From an uncultured Alphaproteobacteria bacterium (GTDB lineage Bacteria; Pseudomonadota; Alphaproteobacteria; HIMB59), in NCBI GenBank assembly GCA_902575725.1, contig CACGSS010000001.1:124001-188000 (forward strand): 64,000 nt of DNA, read 5' to 3'. This document shows positions 19,985-28,074 of this stretch, in pieces. Position 1 is the stretch's first letter. Every line of letters starts with the position of its first letter. Under the pieces are notes generated by a model. It made no database searches. It saw nothing but the letters and a program-made list of their open reading frames with translations, and had not been told where the DNA came from. Both the position numbers and the translations under genes were made by a program.

Positions 19985-20647
19985 ATGTTCAATTATGGTA
20001 ATATCCAACTTAAAGTTTGTGGTATTACAGATCAAAAATCTTTAGAAGTAATTCAAAAGTACTCTGTAAGTAGGGTGGGCCTTGTAAGTGATTTCTTATA
20101 TGGCCCAAATACACTTAGCACTAAAGAAATTCAAGAACTGACTATTGCATCCTACAATTTAAAATTAAATCCAATTTTATTGATTGGAAATATAAAGATA
20201 CAAGAAGTAATTAGTATCGTAAATGATGTAGCAATAAAAGAGGTTTGCATATCTAATCAATATAAAAATGAAGAAATTGAATTGCTGAATAATAAAACAG
20301 ATGCAAAAATTTCAATTTCGGTAAATTATGAGAATTTTGACTATAATTTCTTTGAAGAGATTTTAAATAATATAAGTAGTTTTTATTACGATTTAAATAT
20401 TTACAGAAAAGATACTATTGAAAAAAAATCTCTTGTGGAATGTGAAAAACAAATCAATCAATTAAAGATCTTTGCAAAACCTCTCTACCTTGGTGGGGGA
20501 ATAAATATAGATAACATAAAAGAGGCAATTAAAACAATATCTCCTCATGGAATTGATATTTCAACAGGTTTAAAACAATCTAATAGTGTGGATGAGGAAA
20601 AGCTTAAAAAAATCCTTGATAATCTTGGGTTTGACGAGATTTCTTAA
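19985..20647 (+). CDS. Divergent phosphoribosylanthranilate isomerase-like protein
   Basis: This 220-aa TIM barrel is similar to TrpF. The first strand carries KVCGIT (catalytic Cys, residue 12), a candidate acid is in YYDLN, and the phosphate-binding end LGGGINIDNIKEAI plus GIDISTGL agrees with the TrpF C-terminus. However, the SPR motif after strand 2 (here FLYGPNTLS) and the GGTG stretch after the catalytic Asp are missing. It may be a rapidly evolving TrpF or a paralogue with another substrate. It starts 3 bp after katG and overlaps folK on the other strand by 44 bp at the 3' end. Confidence 0.65.
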   Translation: MFNYGNIQLKVCGITDQKSLEVIQKYSVSRVGLVSDFLYGPNTLSTKEIQELTIASYNLKLNPILLIGNIKIQEVISIVNDVAIKEVCISNQYKNEEIELLNNKTDAKISISVNYENFDYNFFEEILNNISSFYYDLNIYRKDTIEKKSLVECEKQINQLKIFAKPLYLGGGINIDNIKEAIKTISPHGIDISTGLKQSNSVDEEKLKKILDNLGFDEIS

Positions 20648-21131
20648 TAATAAATCGTTCATCTAAATTATCTATGAGTCTTTTGTAAGTATATTGGGTC
20701 TTTAAATCAATAAAATTAGGATTGAGGTCTAAAACAGGCTGTATAACAAAATCTCTTAAATGTGAGGAAGAATGAGGAATTGATATTAAATGATTTTTAA
20801 CTTTCAAGTTTTCGAATTGAATAAGATCTAAATCAATTCTTCTTGGCCCATTCTCTAAAATTTTATTTTTTTTAATCAGCTTTTCTACAGCGTTCATTTT
20901 TATAAATAGATCATTAAAAAATAAATTAGTGAGAAATAAAAAGGCAGCATTGTGAAAATATTTTTGGGTGGTTAAACCAAAGGGCTTGGTAAAATAAACC
21001 CTACTTACCTTTTTAACATAACCAAATTTATTCATTAAATTTAATGCATTGTTAAAATTACTTCTCCAATTGCCTATATTTGATCCGATAGCAATATATG
21101 ATTTATATCGATACGCTAACTTTTTTTGCAT
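20604..21131 (-). CDS. folK: HPPK, 2-amino-4-hydroxy-6-hydroxymethyldihydropteridine pyrophosphokinase
   Basis: This enzyme of about 175 aa activates the pterin with ATP before FolP. The family motif YIAIGSNIGNWRSNF lies near the N-terminus, and LENGPRRIDLDLIQF is the signature of the ATP and pterin site. HSSSHLRDFVIQPVLDLNP completes the fold. The start at 21131 (MQKKLAY) is chosen; an alternative at 21152 lengthens the overlap with folB from 29 to 50 bp. Its last 44 bp overlap the convergent trpF-like gene. Confidence 0.92.
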   Translation of the reverse strand: MQKKLAYRYKSYIAIGSNIGNWRSNFNNALNLMNKFGYVKKVSRVYFTKPFGLTTQKYFHNAAFLFLTNLFFNDLFIKMNAVEKLIKKNKILENGPRRIDLDLIQFENLKVKNHLISIPHSSSHLRDFVIQPVLDLNPNFIDLKTQYTYKRLIDNLDERFIIKKSRQTQDYQGFF

Positions 21132-21450
21132 TGTATTTTTTAGCAATCTCAATTTTATTTATTTCTAATTTTTCTATTTGAATTGGAAACTTATCATCTA
21201 ATTGTTTTTTAAGGTCTGTTATTAATTTTTCCAATGTTTTATATTGAGAAGCTGAAACAAATTTAATTATTTCATTTTTAATATCTGAATAGCTTGTAAC
21301 ATTTTCAATATTGTCAAGATCTTGATTATGATCAATGTCTAACTGACATTTTATACTTATTAATATAGTTTGGGGTTTTAACCTTTCTTCTTCGAACACC
21401 CCAATAATTGTGTCGACTTTTAGCTCTTCTATTTCGATAAAAAATTTCAT
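21103..21450 (-). CDS. folB: Dihydroneopterin aldolase FolB
   Basis: This 115-aa protein is a FolB-fold aldolase cleaving dihydroneopterin. The N-terminal IEIEELKVDTIIGVFEEERLKPQTILISI is the typical oligomer-forming strand pair with the pterin-binding region, and TSYSDIKNEIIKFV plus KTLEKLITDL hold the conserved Tyr-containing and Glu-containing helices. It lies between folP and folK with overlaps on both sides (4 bp with folP), consistent with translational coupling. Confidence 0.9.
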   Translation of the reverse strand: MKFFIEIEELKVDTIIGVFEEERLKPQTILISIKCQLDIDHNQDLDNIENVTSYSDIKNEIIKFVSASQYKTLEKLITDLKKQLDDKFPIQIEKLEINKIEIAKKYNAKKVSVSI

Positions 21451-22262
21451 TTATTTAATGCTTTCAAAACTTTTACCATTTGATTTGTCTCTTTGACATC
21501 ATGAATTCTATATGTATGAACATTTTGTTCGAGAGCATGCGCTACAGAAGCTAAAGATCCTCCAATCCTTTCATCGGCATTTGATGGATCAATATAGTTT
21601 ATCCAACTTTTTCGTGAGGATCCCAATAATACTTGGATATTTGCACTACTGAATTTCTTCAAAGATTTCATTAATTGTAAATTTTGATTTAGTGTTTTGC
21701 CAAATCCTATACCAGGATCAAACCATACCTTTTTGAGATTAATCTTCATTTTATTAAGTATTTTCAATCTTTTTTTAATAAAATAATCAAATTCTCTTAC
21801 CATATTTACTCTGGAGTTAAGTTTTTTTTGCATTTCCTTTGGCGTTCCTCTTTTGTGCATTAAGAAAAGACCTGCGTTATATTTCTTTATAAGTTTAAAT
21901 AGCTCTTCTGACCCTCCATTAATATCATTAATAATATGGGCACCTTTTTTTAGTGCATACTCTTGGGACTCAATTTTATACGAGTCCACAGAGACAAGGT
22001 ATTTCTTATAGTTTAAATATGGTAAGATTTTGGATAAACGATTTATTTCTTCAATATATGTAATTGGCTCGCTATTTGGTCTAGTGCTTTCAGCACCAAT
22101 ATCAATAATTTGTGCACCATCTTTAACCATTGCATTTATATGTTTCAATGCAGTAGATCGTGAAAATGTTTTTCCTCCATCACTAAATGAGTCAGGTGTA
22201 AAATTACATATACCGACTAATAAAGGCTTTTTCAAAGCAAAGGAATGTTGATTAAATTTCAT
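21447..22262 (-). CDS. folP: Dihydropteroate synthase FolP
   Basis: This 271-aa TIM-barrel enzyme joins pABA to the pterin. Motifs are VGICNFTPDSFSDGGKTF (residues 16-33), IIDIGAESTRPNSEPI, the Asn-containing IINDINGG, and FDPGIGFGKTLNQN; the C-terminal part carries LLGSSRKSWI and the RIHDV end. It starts MKFNQHSFALKKP with a 11-bp overlap to pabC upstream. It is the direct sulfonamide target of this pathway. Confidence 0.96.
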   Translation of the reverse strand: MKFNQHSFALKKPLLVGICNFTPDSFSDGGKTFSRSTALKHINAMVKDGAQIIDIGAESTRPNSEPITYIEEINRLSKILPYLNYKKYLVSVDSYKIESQEYALKKGAHIINDINGGSEELFKLIKKYNAGLFLMHKRGTPKEMQKKLNSRVNMVREFDYFIKKRLKILNKMKINLKKVWFDPGIGFGKTLNQNLQLMKSLKKFSSANIQVLLGSSRKSWINYIDPSNADERIGGSLASVAHALEQNVHTYRIHDVKETNQMVKVLKALNK

Positions 22263-23031
22263 AATAATTCCTTTTTATCATAGTTTCATAATCTTTTTTT
22301 AATTTTTGAAAATATTTTGTAGACGCTCTCTTCCATAAAATACTTTGAATTTTTTTTATTGAGGTAATACCTCTACCAGAGCCAATCGATAATATCTCAC
22401 TGTATTCTTTTAGATCCTCTAATAAAATTTTTCTTTTAATAAATTTCGATTTTGATATTTCTTCAATAAGCTTCAAAGTATTTCCATGATAATACCCAGT
22501 TTTAGGAATATAAATTTTATCTCCTTTTACGAAAACTAAATTTGTGACTGCTCCTTCTGTAATTTCATTATCTCTTAGTAATATAATTTCATTTTCAGAG
22601 TAATTTATTTCACTCATGAATTTTAATAATTTTTTGTAAAATAAGTTTTTATTTTTAAAGTCTCTTCTTTTGTATTTTTTTATAAATCCAATGACACTAT
22701 CTTTAGTTGTTGTTCTCTTTCTAAACGAAATTGATAATGTTGTTCCATTAGTTGCTATTCTCAACAAGTGATTGAAATTTTTGATTTTCTTTAAATCCTC
22801 TCCCACTAAACTTCTGATAATGTTTAAATCTATTTTGGTAGCAAATTTATAATCCCGACATGTTGTGTTAAAAGTCCTCAAATATTTATTTAAACCTATT
22901 AACCTTGGTGTTTTTCCAATTACAGGTATGGATGTAAAAACACCTTTTTGACCCCACAGTGGCTTAAATTGTGAGGAGTAATATGAATTATTTTTTATAT
23001 TGAATGATTTTTCGAATAAATTGTTTGCCAT
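22252..23031 (-). CDS. pabC: Aminodeoxychorismate lyase-like class IV aminotransferase
   Basis: This 259-aa PLP fold-type IV protein converts aminodeoxychorismate to pABA and pyruvate. The segment LWGQKGVFTSIPVIGKTPRL opens the domain, the PLP Lys is probably in DFKNKNLFYKK, and NEITEGAVTNLVFVKGDKIYIPKTGYYHGNTLKLIEEI is the conserved end. Sequence divergence is high, as in other AT-rich genomes. It overlaps pabA by 44 bp, longer than usual, and folP by 11 bp. Placement between pabA and folP makes pabC the best name. Confidence 0.85.
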   Translation of the reverse strand: MANNLFEKSFNIKNNSYYSSQFKPLWGQKGVFTSIPVIGKTPRLIGLNKYLRTFNTTCRDYKFATKIDLNIIRSLVGEDLKKIKNFNHLLRIATNGTTLSISFRKRTTTKDSVIGFIKKYKRRDFKNKNLFYKKLLKFMSEINYSENEIILLRDNEITEGAVTNLVFVKGDKIYIPKTGYYHGNTLKLIEEISKSKFIKRKILLEDLKEYSEILSIGSGRGITSIKKIQSILWKRASTKYFQKLKKDYETMIKRNYYEI

Positions 23032-23554
23032 TTGGAGTCAAAAACGAGTCTGGGTGAAATTGTAAACCACAAATATCATATTTATGACTTTCCAAACACA
23101 TTGCAACATTAGTTTCTTCACATCTCATTGTAATATGCATTGAAGAGGAATTAAATGGCTCTTTTAGTTTTAAAGAATGGTATCTACCTACTTGATATAA
23201 AGCATTATTAGGAAATCTTAAACTTTTTGAATTCGTTCTAATATAAGTCTGATAACCATGAAATATTTTTTCTTGCTTAGAAATAGTTCCACCCTCTCCA
23301 TTAGCAATAAGTTGAAAACCAAGACAAATACCAATTATTTTTTTCTTTGATTTATAATTATTATAAATATCAAGTGATACTGGGTAATCTGAGGGCTTGC
23401 CTGGTCCTGGAGAAAAAATAATGATGTCAGATTTTTTTATGGATTTTTCTTTAATGTCATAAAAATTTTTTACTTCTAAATTACCAAATCCTGACAACAA
23501 ATGTGCGAGGTTATAAGTAAAGGAGTCTTCGTGGTCAATTAAAAGTAAGTTCAT
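22988..23554 (-). CDS. pabA: Aminodeoxychorismate synthase glutamine amidotransferase PabA
   Basis: This 188-aa class I glutaminase supplies ammonia to PabB. It opens with LLIDHEDSFTYNLAHLLSGFG, has the oxyanion IIFSPGPGKPSDYP, the nucleophile Cys in GICLGFQLIA, and the His in LQFHPDSFLTPNG. Where most family members read HPES, this has HPDS, a conservative change of the triad acid. The N-terminal part is typical of PabA/TrpG. Neighbours point to folate rather than tryptophan synthesis. It overlaps pabB by 4 bp. Confidence 0.9.
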   Translation of the reverse strand: MNLLLIDHEDSFTYNLAHLLSGFGNLEVKNFYDIKEKSIKKSDIIIFSPGPGKPSDYPVSLDIYNNYKSKKKIIGICLGFQLIANGEGGTISKQEKIFHGYQTYIRTNSKSLRFPNNALYQVGRYHSLKLKEPFNSSSMHITMRCEETNVAMCLESHKYDICGLQFHPDSFLTPNGKQFIRKIIQYKK

Positions 23555-24762
23555 TTTAATAAATCCAATAACGATTTAGCTTTTAAGTAATTTTCATGGT
23601 ATTCATTTTTTGCAGTACTATCTAAAATCACACCACTAGCAGCAAATACCTCATTATTTTTTTGAAAATTTAAAATAGATCTAATTATTATGTTAAAACT
23701 CATATCCTGTTTAGAGCGATAGTAACCAAAAGAACCAGTATAAATTCTTCTTGGTTCTTTCTCCTCTTTATTGAGTAATTTTAAAGTATTAATTTTTGGA
23801 CAACCTATAACTGAGCCACCGGGCATCATCGCCTTAATCACTGCAGATAACCTTACATTATCAAGAAGTGTTCCTGTAATCTCAGAGACATTGTGGAAAA
23901 TGTATTGGTATTTTTGAACAAATTTTAAATTTTGAATTTTCACAGTGTTTGCCTTAGTTATACGACTTAAATCATTTCTTTCTAAGTCAACAATCATATT
24001 ATGTTCTTTGTCTTCTTTTTGATTATTTTCAAAAAACTTTCTAGCCTCTTTAGTTGATTTTACCTTATCTCTACTTACTGTTCCTGCTATTGGTGAGGTG
24101 ATGATTTTTTTTCCTTTTACCTTAAAAAGGTTTTCAGGAGAGCAACTAATTATATTAAAATCATTTGTTCTAATACAAAAAGACTCTGGACTAAGATTTT
24201 TCTTCATCAAATTAAAAAATAAATTCACTACATCTAAATCTTTTTTGTTCGAATATTTCTGAGCAATTTTAATTTGATAGGTTTCACCAGCCCTTATATT
24301 TTTTTTAAATTTATTAAAGATTTTTTCATATACTTGGACGTTTGGACTTACAGATATTTTATTGCTATTTGAAGAAGTAGTTTTATCTAAAGCTTTAAGG
24401 TCTTTTAGTAATTTTGATTTAGATTTGGTTATAATTTTAACTTGTTTATCTAAAATTATTTTAGTTTGTGGTCGAAAAAAAACTCCCTCAGGAAAAGATG
24501 AATTATCTTTATTTACTTTTAAATTAATATTCTTACAAAGTAATTCATAACCGAAGAAGCCAATATAACAATCATAGGGTTTATTTGATTTAAATCTCTC
24601 TAATTTATTTAAAAACTTATCTAAATTACCAATATTTAAATTAACTTTTTCAGTAAAATCCGAATATATTTCGAAATTATTTTTATCTGAGTTTCTATAA
24701 ATTATTAATTCTTTATCAGAATTTAATAAAACACTGAGTATTTCAGAATTATTCATAAGCAA
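23551..24762 (-). CDS. pabB: Aminodeoxychorismate synthase component I (PabB/TrpE family)
   Basis: This 403-aa chorismate-utilising enzyme is the first gene of the pab-fol operon. The C-terminal catalytic domain carries NMIVDLERNDLSRI, MMPGGSVIGCPK and YTGSFGYY. The N-terminal domain is shortened, so the protein is about 50 residues below the usual length. The active-site motif is SPIAGT (24079-24093), where E. coli PabB has PIKGT with the catalytic Lys and TrpE has an Ala-type motif. This makes a strict PabB/TrpE call uncertain; operon context favours pABA. Confidence 0.82.
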   Translation of the reverse strand: MLMNNSEILSVLLNSDKELIIYRNSDKNNFEIYSDFTEKVNLNIGNLDKFLNKLERFKSNKPYDCYIGFFGYELLCKNINLKVNKDNSSFPEGVFFRPQTKIILDKQVKIITKSKSKLLKDLKALDKTTSSNSNKISVSPNVQVYEKIFNKFKKNIRAGETYQIKIAQKYSNKKDLDVVNLFFNLMKKNLSPESFCIRTNDFNIISCSPENLFKVKGKKIITSPIAGTVSRDKVKSTKEARKFFENNQKEDKEHNMIVDLERNDLSRITKANTVKIQNLKFVQKYQYIFHNVSEITGTLLDNVRLSAVIKAMMPGGSVIGCPKINTLKLLNKEEKEPRRIYTGSFGYYRSKQDMSFNIIIRSILNFQKNNEVFAASGVILDSTAKNEYHENYLKAKSLLDLLK

Positions 24763-24824
24763 ATTTTAGTTATAAAGATTATTTATTCAACTGAAGCGAT
24801 TGCTACAATTTCACATTCATTTAT

Positions 24825-24854
24825 GAAAAATGCACCCTAACCAATGGGGTGCAT
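24825..24854 (-). terminator. Rho-independent terminator of the FbpA-like gene
   Basis: ATGCACCC and GGGTGCAT form an 8-bp stem with a 9-nt loop, followed on the minus strand by TTTTTC. It starts 45 bp after the stop codon of the iron-binding protein gene and precedes pabB, so it separates the two minus-strand transcripts. Confidence 0.82.
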
Positions 24855-24898
24855 CGGGCCTATTTGAAGCGACCAACCTTTAAAATATAAAAAATCTT

Positions 24899-25900
24899 CT
24901 ACTCGTCGTAATTTATTTTATTTAAAATATTAATAACAGCTTTTCGATTTTCAGCTATTTTTAATAAATCAATATTGTCAAACTTAGCACCTCCTGCTAA
25001 TTCATTAACACCATCTGATAAAGGTACTTCGGGTGAAACAGGAAATTCATTATTGTCATTTGCGTATATGCCCTGGGCTTTTTGACTAACTAAGAAATCC
25101 AAAAGTTTTTCAGAATTATCTCTAGAACTTTCTTTAAGTAAAGCTATACCAGAAATATTAACATGAGTTCCTCTATCCTTTTGGTTAGGAAAAACAATTG
25201 TTGCTTTCTCTAGCCATATCTTTTGTTCTTCATTATTGAGCATCTTGAAATAATAATAATGGTTGCCGATGCTTAGATCACAAACCCCTGCATATATTGC
25301 TTTGACTTGGTCTCTGTCGTTACCCTGAGGTTTTCTAGCTAAATTTGCTTTTAAATTAATCAAATAATTCTCTAACCACTCCTCACCATGATGAGCCATC
25401 AAAGATGCAAACAATGAAACATTATATGGGTGGTAACCTGATCTTGTACATATTCTTCCTTTATATTTTTCAGATACTAAATCCTCATAAGTAATATTAT
25501 TAAGACCTAAATCTTTATTTACGTATATAATCCTTGCTCTTTGAGTAAGGCCTATCCAATTATCACTTTGGAGATGAGAGGGCACAGCAGAAGAATTATT
25601 AATTTTAATAGAGGCTCCTGCTTCAGCTACATCAATTAATCTTGATATATCTGATGCTAAGAATACATCAGCTACAGGCTTATCTTTTTCTAAAATAATT
25701 TTTTGAACTAAGCCTTTTTTGGAATATATCCATTCAACATCAATACCAGTTTGACTCTCAAATTCATTTAAAAGAGGTTCAATTAACATTGGTTGTCTTT
25801 CTGAGTAAATTTTTAATACATCATCCGCATGTGCACCACTAAAACCAATAAGGAAATTAATTACTAAAATCTTTATTAAAAAAGAAATTAAATTTTTCAT
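24899..25900 (-). CDS. Iron(III) ABC transporter substrate-binding protein (FbpA/FutA-like)
   Basis: This 333-aa periplasmic protein carries a signal peptide (LISFLIKILVINFLIGFSGAHA). The mature part starts VLKIYSERQPMLIEPLLNEFESQTG, typical of FbpA/FutA proteins, and the Tyr-rich iron site is in SIGNHYYYFKML (about residue 220). A terminator follows. No permease or ATPase gene lies next to it, so it must work with components elsewhere. The Irr regulator gene lies 105 bp upstream on the same strand, consistent with iron control. Confidence 0.9.
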   Translation of the reverse strand: MKNLISFLIKILVINFLIGFSGAHADDVLKIYSERQPMLIEPLLNEFESQTGIDVEWIYSKKGLVQKIILEKDKPVADVFLASDISRLIDVAEAGASIKINNSSAVPSHLQSDNWIGLTQRARIIYVNKDLGLNNITYEDLVSEKYKGRICTRSGYHPYNVSLFASLMAHHGEEWLENYLINLKANLARKPQGNDRDQVKAIYAGVCDLSIGNHYYYFKMLNNEEQKIWLEKATIVFPNQKDRGTHVNISGIALLKESSRDNSEKLLDFLVSQKAQGIYANDNNEFPVSPEVPLSDGVNELAGGAKFDNIDLLKIAENRKAVINILNKINYDE

Positions 25901-26005
25901 ATCATATTACTAATCTCAAATTGAAAAAATCTAAATACAAAAAAAAATGAATGTTACAAACGAATAAAAAAAAACTATTTCTGAAACGAACTACAGATTA
26001 AAAAT

Positions 26006-26422
26006 TTACTTTTTTTTTAAATTTATAACTAGTGAGTATTCTTCAAGAAGTGATAAGCAAGCTGGTATAGGAAGATCTTTGTGAAGCTCTTTGCAATCGT
26101 CATAATCATAGATTCGGTTTTCTTCTTGATTATAAACATGTATATGATCGGTAGTATTAGTGTCGTAAAATGATTGTTTATCAACAACAATTTGTTTTAA
26201 ATATCCTTTATCAACAAGAGTATTTAGATTTTCATAAAGAGTAGTCAGGGAAAAATAACTTCTATTATCTTTTAGAATTTCATTAATTTGATTAATAGAA
26301 AAATGTTTATGATTGCCATCAAAAATTGACTTTAAAAGCACCACTCTCTGTTTAGTCTGTCTCCAACCACAATTTTCTAAGACTACATCAATGTCTTTTT
26401 TACCAGCGTTTGATAAGTTCAT
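26006..26422 (-). CDS. irr: Fur-family regulator, Irr-like
   Basis: This 138-aa Fur-family protein has an N-terminal winged helix (GWRQTKQRVVLLKSIF, then FSLTTLYENLNTLVDKGYLKQIVV). The dimer domain FYDTNTTDHIHVYNQEENRIYDY matches Irr (YFDTNTSDHHHF type) better than Fur. There is no C-terminal CxxC pair, as expected for Irr. Irr represses or activates iron genes according to heme status. It lies next to the FbpA-like gene. The Irr call is by motif comparison and should be treated as probable. Confidence 0.8.
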   Translation of the reverse strand: MNLSNAGKKDIDVVLENCGWRQTKQRVVLLKSIFDGNHKHFSINQINEILKDNRSYFSLTTLYENLNTLVDKGYLKQIVVDKQSFYDTNTTDHIHVYNQEENRIYDYDDCKELHKDLPIPACLSLLEEYSLVINLKKK

Positions 26423-26512
26423 CAGGGTTAAACTATGTTAAATTTCATTAATTATCAATGCTTTCAGGATAAAATTTAAAGACAAAATAGCACTATTAGA
26501 TTGAAATGGGTT

Positions 26513-26698
26513 TTAAATAACTTTGTTTATTAAGCTGTATCGGGGCTTAGTCATATTAGTGGCATTAACTTTATTTTTTTTTTGAGAGTTCAATTGATAC
26601 ATAACATTCACTCTTTCAATAAATGATATGGGGTAATACTTCTCTTCGACGATTCTTTTTATTTTGTGATTACAAACCTTGTTTTTAGTTTTTCTCAT
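26513..26698 (-). CDS. Possible 61-aa basic protein, unsupported
   Basis: An open frame of 61 codons (start MRKTKNKVCNHKIKR, end SLINKVI) lies between irr and znuA. It is rich in Lys and Asn, has no recognisable domain, and its ATG falls inside a strong inverted repeat (26690-26727), with no clear ribosome site. I treat it as possible only. The 379-bp space between irr and znuA otherwise holds that inverted repeat and a second weaker one (26756-26789, arms AAGTTTC/GAAACTT). Confidence 0.25.
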   Translation of the reverse strand: MRKTKNKVCNHKIKRIVEEKYYPISFIERVNVMYQLNSQKKNKVNATNMTKPRYSLINKVI

Positions 26699-26727
26699 AA
26701 GGCATATAAAATGCCTATATGAGAAAA
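26690..26727. repeat. Strong inverted repeat between irr and znuA
   Basis: TTTTCTCATA (26690-26699) pairs with TATGAGAAAA (26718-26727), and inside it AGGCAT (26700-26705) pairs with ATGCCT (26711-26716) around a 5-nt loop, with one bulged A. That is 16 paired bases. The flanks have T before and A after, the reverse of a terminator, on either strand. An operator or structured RNA is possible. Confidence 0.6.
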
Positions 26728-26801
26728 TTGTAAATTAGTTTTTTTTTTGACTTTAAGTTTCTTAGATTATTGAAATTATCTGAAACTTATTTCAAAATTC
26801 C

Positions 26802-27998
26802 TTAGTGACAATCTTTAATAGAATTTGCAATTCCATTAATTAGTTCAACATACATTGTAGGTCCTGCATCTATGAAAGCTCCCAAAGGATCCATAACACC
26901 AGTAGAGATATTCATATCGTTGCCGAGTGTCTCAATTATCTTTGGATTATATTGAGGCTCAGAGAAGATACACTTAATACCCTTATCACTAATTAAATCT
27001 TGTATATCAGCTATTTGTTTAGCACCAGGTAGGACGTCAGGATTTAAAGTTAACGCTCCTGCAGATTTCACACCAAATCTTGTTTCAAAATATTGGTAGG
27101 CATCATGGAATACAATGTAACTAATGTCTTTAGATAATTCTTTTTCAACATTATTAATCAGATTATCTAGCTCCAAAGTAGCTCCAGCTGCATTTACTGA
27201 ATATTGCCTTTGACCCTCTGGATCAATTTTTATTAATTCATCACGGATAATTTTAACCATCTCTTTGGCGTTCTCTGGGTCCAACCATATGTGAGCATCA
27301 AACTCTCCGTGATTGTGACCGTCGTGATGTCCTGCATGATCGTCATGTTCGTCATCATGGCCATCATGATCATCGTGATCGTCATGGTCATCATCTTTGT
27401 GACCGTCGTGATCGTCATGGTCATCGTGTCCTTCATGTTCGTCATCATGGCCATCATGATCATCGTGATCGTCATGGTCATCATCTTTGTGACCGTCGTG
27501 ATCGTCATGGTCATCGTGTCCTTCATGTTCGTCATCATGGCCATCATGATCATCGTGATCGTCATGGTCATCATCTTTGTGACCATCGTGATCGTCATGA
27601 TCATCATGGTCGTCGTGATCATCAAAAATATTTTCTTCTCTAAATTTTAGTTTTTCAATAGACTCGGTGTCCATAAATGCAATTTTTTTTGTGTCTTTTG
27701 CTAGAGAATTTAAAGGTTTTTCCATAAATGCCTCCAAATCCTCTCCAATCCAAAAAACAATATCTGCCTCTTCAATCATTTTTGCATGTGATGGTTTAAA
27801 GACAAAAGTGTGAGGATTATTTGTGCCCTCAATAATTAATTGTGGTTCTCCTCTTGTTTCCATAATTCTAGATATTAATGAATGTAATGGCTTTATTGTG
27901 GTTACTACTTTGATGTCTGTGCTTACGTCTGCGTGAGCAGAAAAACCACTAAATAAAATAGAAAGTCCAAAAATAATTGATTTTTGAAAGAAATTCAT
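26802..27998 (-). CDS. znuA: Zinc ABC transporter substrate-binding protein ZnuA
   Basis: This 398-aa periplasmic zinc-binding protein has a signal peptide (IIFGLSILFSGFSAHA). Zinc ligands are in TIKPLHSLISRIM, NPHTFVFKPSHA, FDAHIWLDPENA and CIFSEPQYNPK. An exceptionally long His/Asp/Gly stretch, about residues 127-226, replaces the short charged loop of most ZnuA proteins and contains a 30-aa unit repeated three times (see the DNA repeat). It is divergent from znuC, with two Zur-type sites between. Length without the insert is about 300, normal for ZnuA. Confidence 0.95.
   Translation of the reverse strand: MNFFQKSIIFGLSILFSGFSAHADVSTDIKVVTTIKPLHSLISRIMETRGEPQLIIEGTNNPHTFVFKPSHAKMIEEADIVFWIGEDLEAFMEKPLNSLAKDTKKIAFMDTESIEKLKFREENIFDDHDDHDDHDDHDGHKDDDHDDHDDHDGHDDEHEGHDDHDDHDGHKDDDHDDHDDHDGHDDEHEGHDDHDDHDGHKDDDHDDHDDHDGHDDEHDDHAGHHDGHNHGEFDAHIWLDPENAKEMVKIIRDELIKIDPEGQRQYSVNAAGATLELDNLINNVEKELSKDISYIVFHDAYQYFETRFGVKSAGALTLNPDVLPGAKQIADIQDLISDKGIKCIFSEPQYNPKIIETLGNDMNISTGVMDPLGAFIDAGPTMYVELINGIANSIKDCH
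27347..27599. repeat. 90-bp tandem repeat within znuA
   Basis: Three copies begin at 27347, 27437 and 27527; the third becomes degenerate near 27599. Copies 1 and 2 look identical, and copy 3 differs by one early base (G to A). Each encodes 30 residues rich in HDD and HDG triplets. The near identity at DNA level, including synonymous positions, means recent expansion or ongoing homogenisation. Confidence 0.93.
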
Positions 27999-28018
27999 GT
28001 CTATTACCTACCTCTAAG

Positions 28019-28049
28019 TGTTATATTATTACATACGTAATATTATAAC
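28019..28049. promoter_or_regulatory. Two Zur-type operators in the znuA/znuC divergent promoter
   Basis: Site 1, TGTTATATTATTACA (28019-28033), is identical to the site before the COG0523 operon. Site 2, GTAATATTATAAC (28037-28049), is a 13-bp variant with the same half-site spacing. The two are 3 bp apart in the 76-bp gap, where one repressor could control both directions. Confidence 0.78.
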
Positions 28050-28074
28050 CATAAAAATATGTCAATATTAAAAA

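Noticed and set aside
24825..24854. Hairpin before pabB as a riboswitch
   Set aside because: A simple 8-bp stem followed by a T-run on the minus strand, explained as the terminator of the preceding gene.
27291..27650. Long open frames antisense to and in another frame of the ZnuA repeat region, and the repeat as a CRISPR-like array
   Set aside because: The 90-bp repeat has no spacers and is fully explained by the His/Asp-rich coding region; the antisense frames are composition artefacts.
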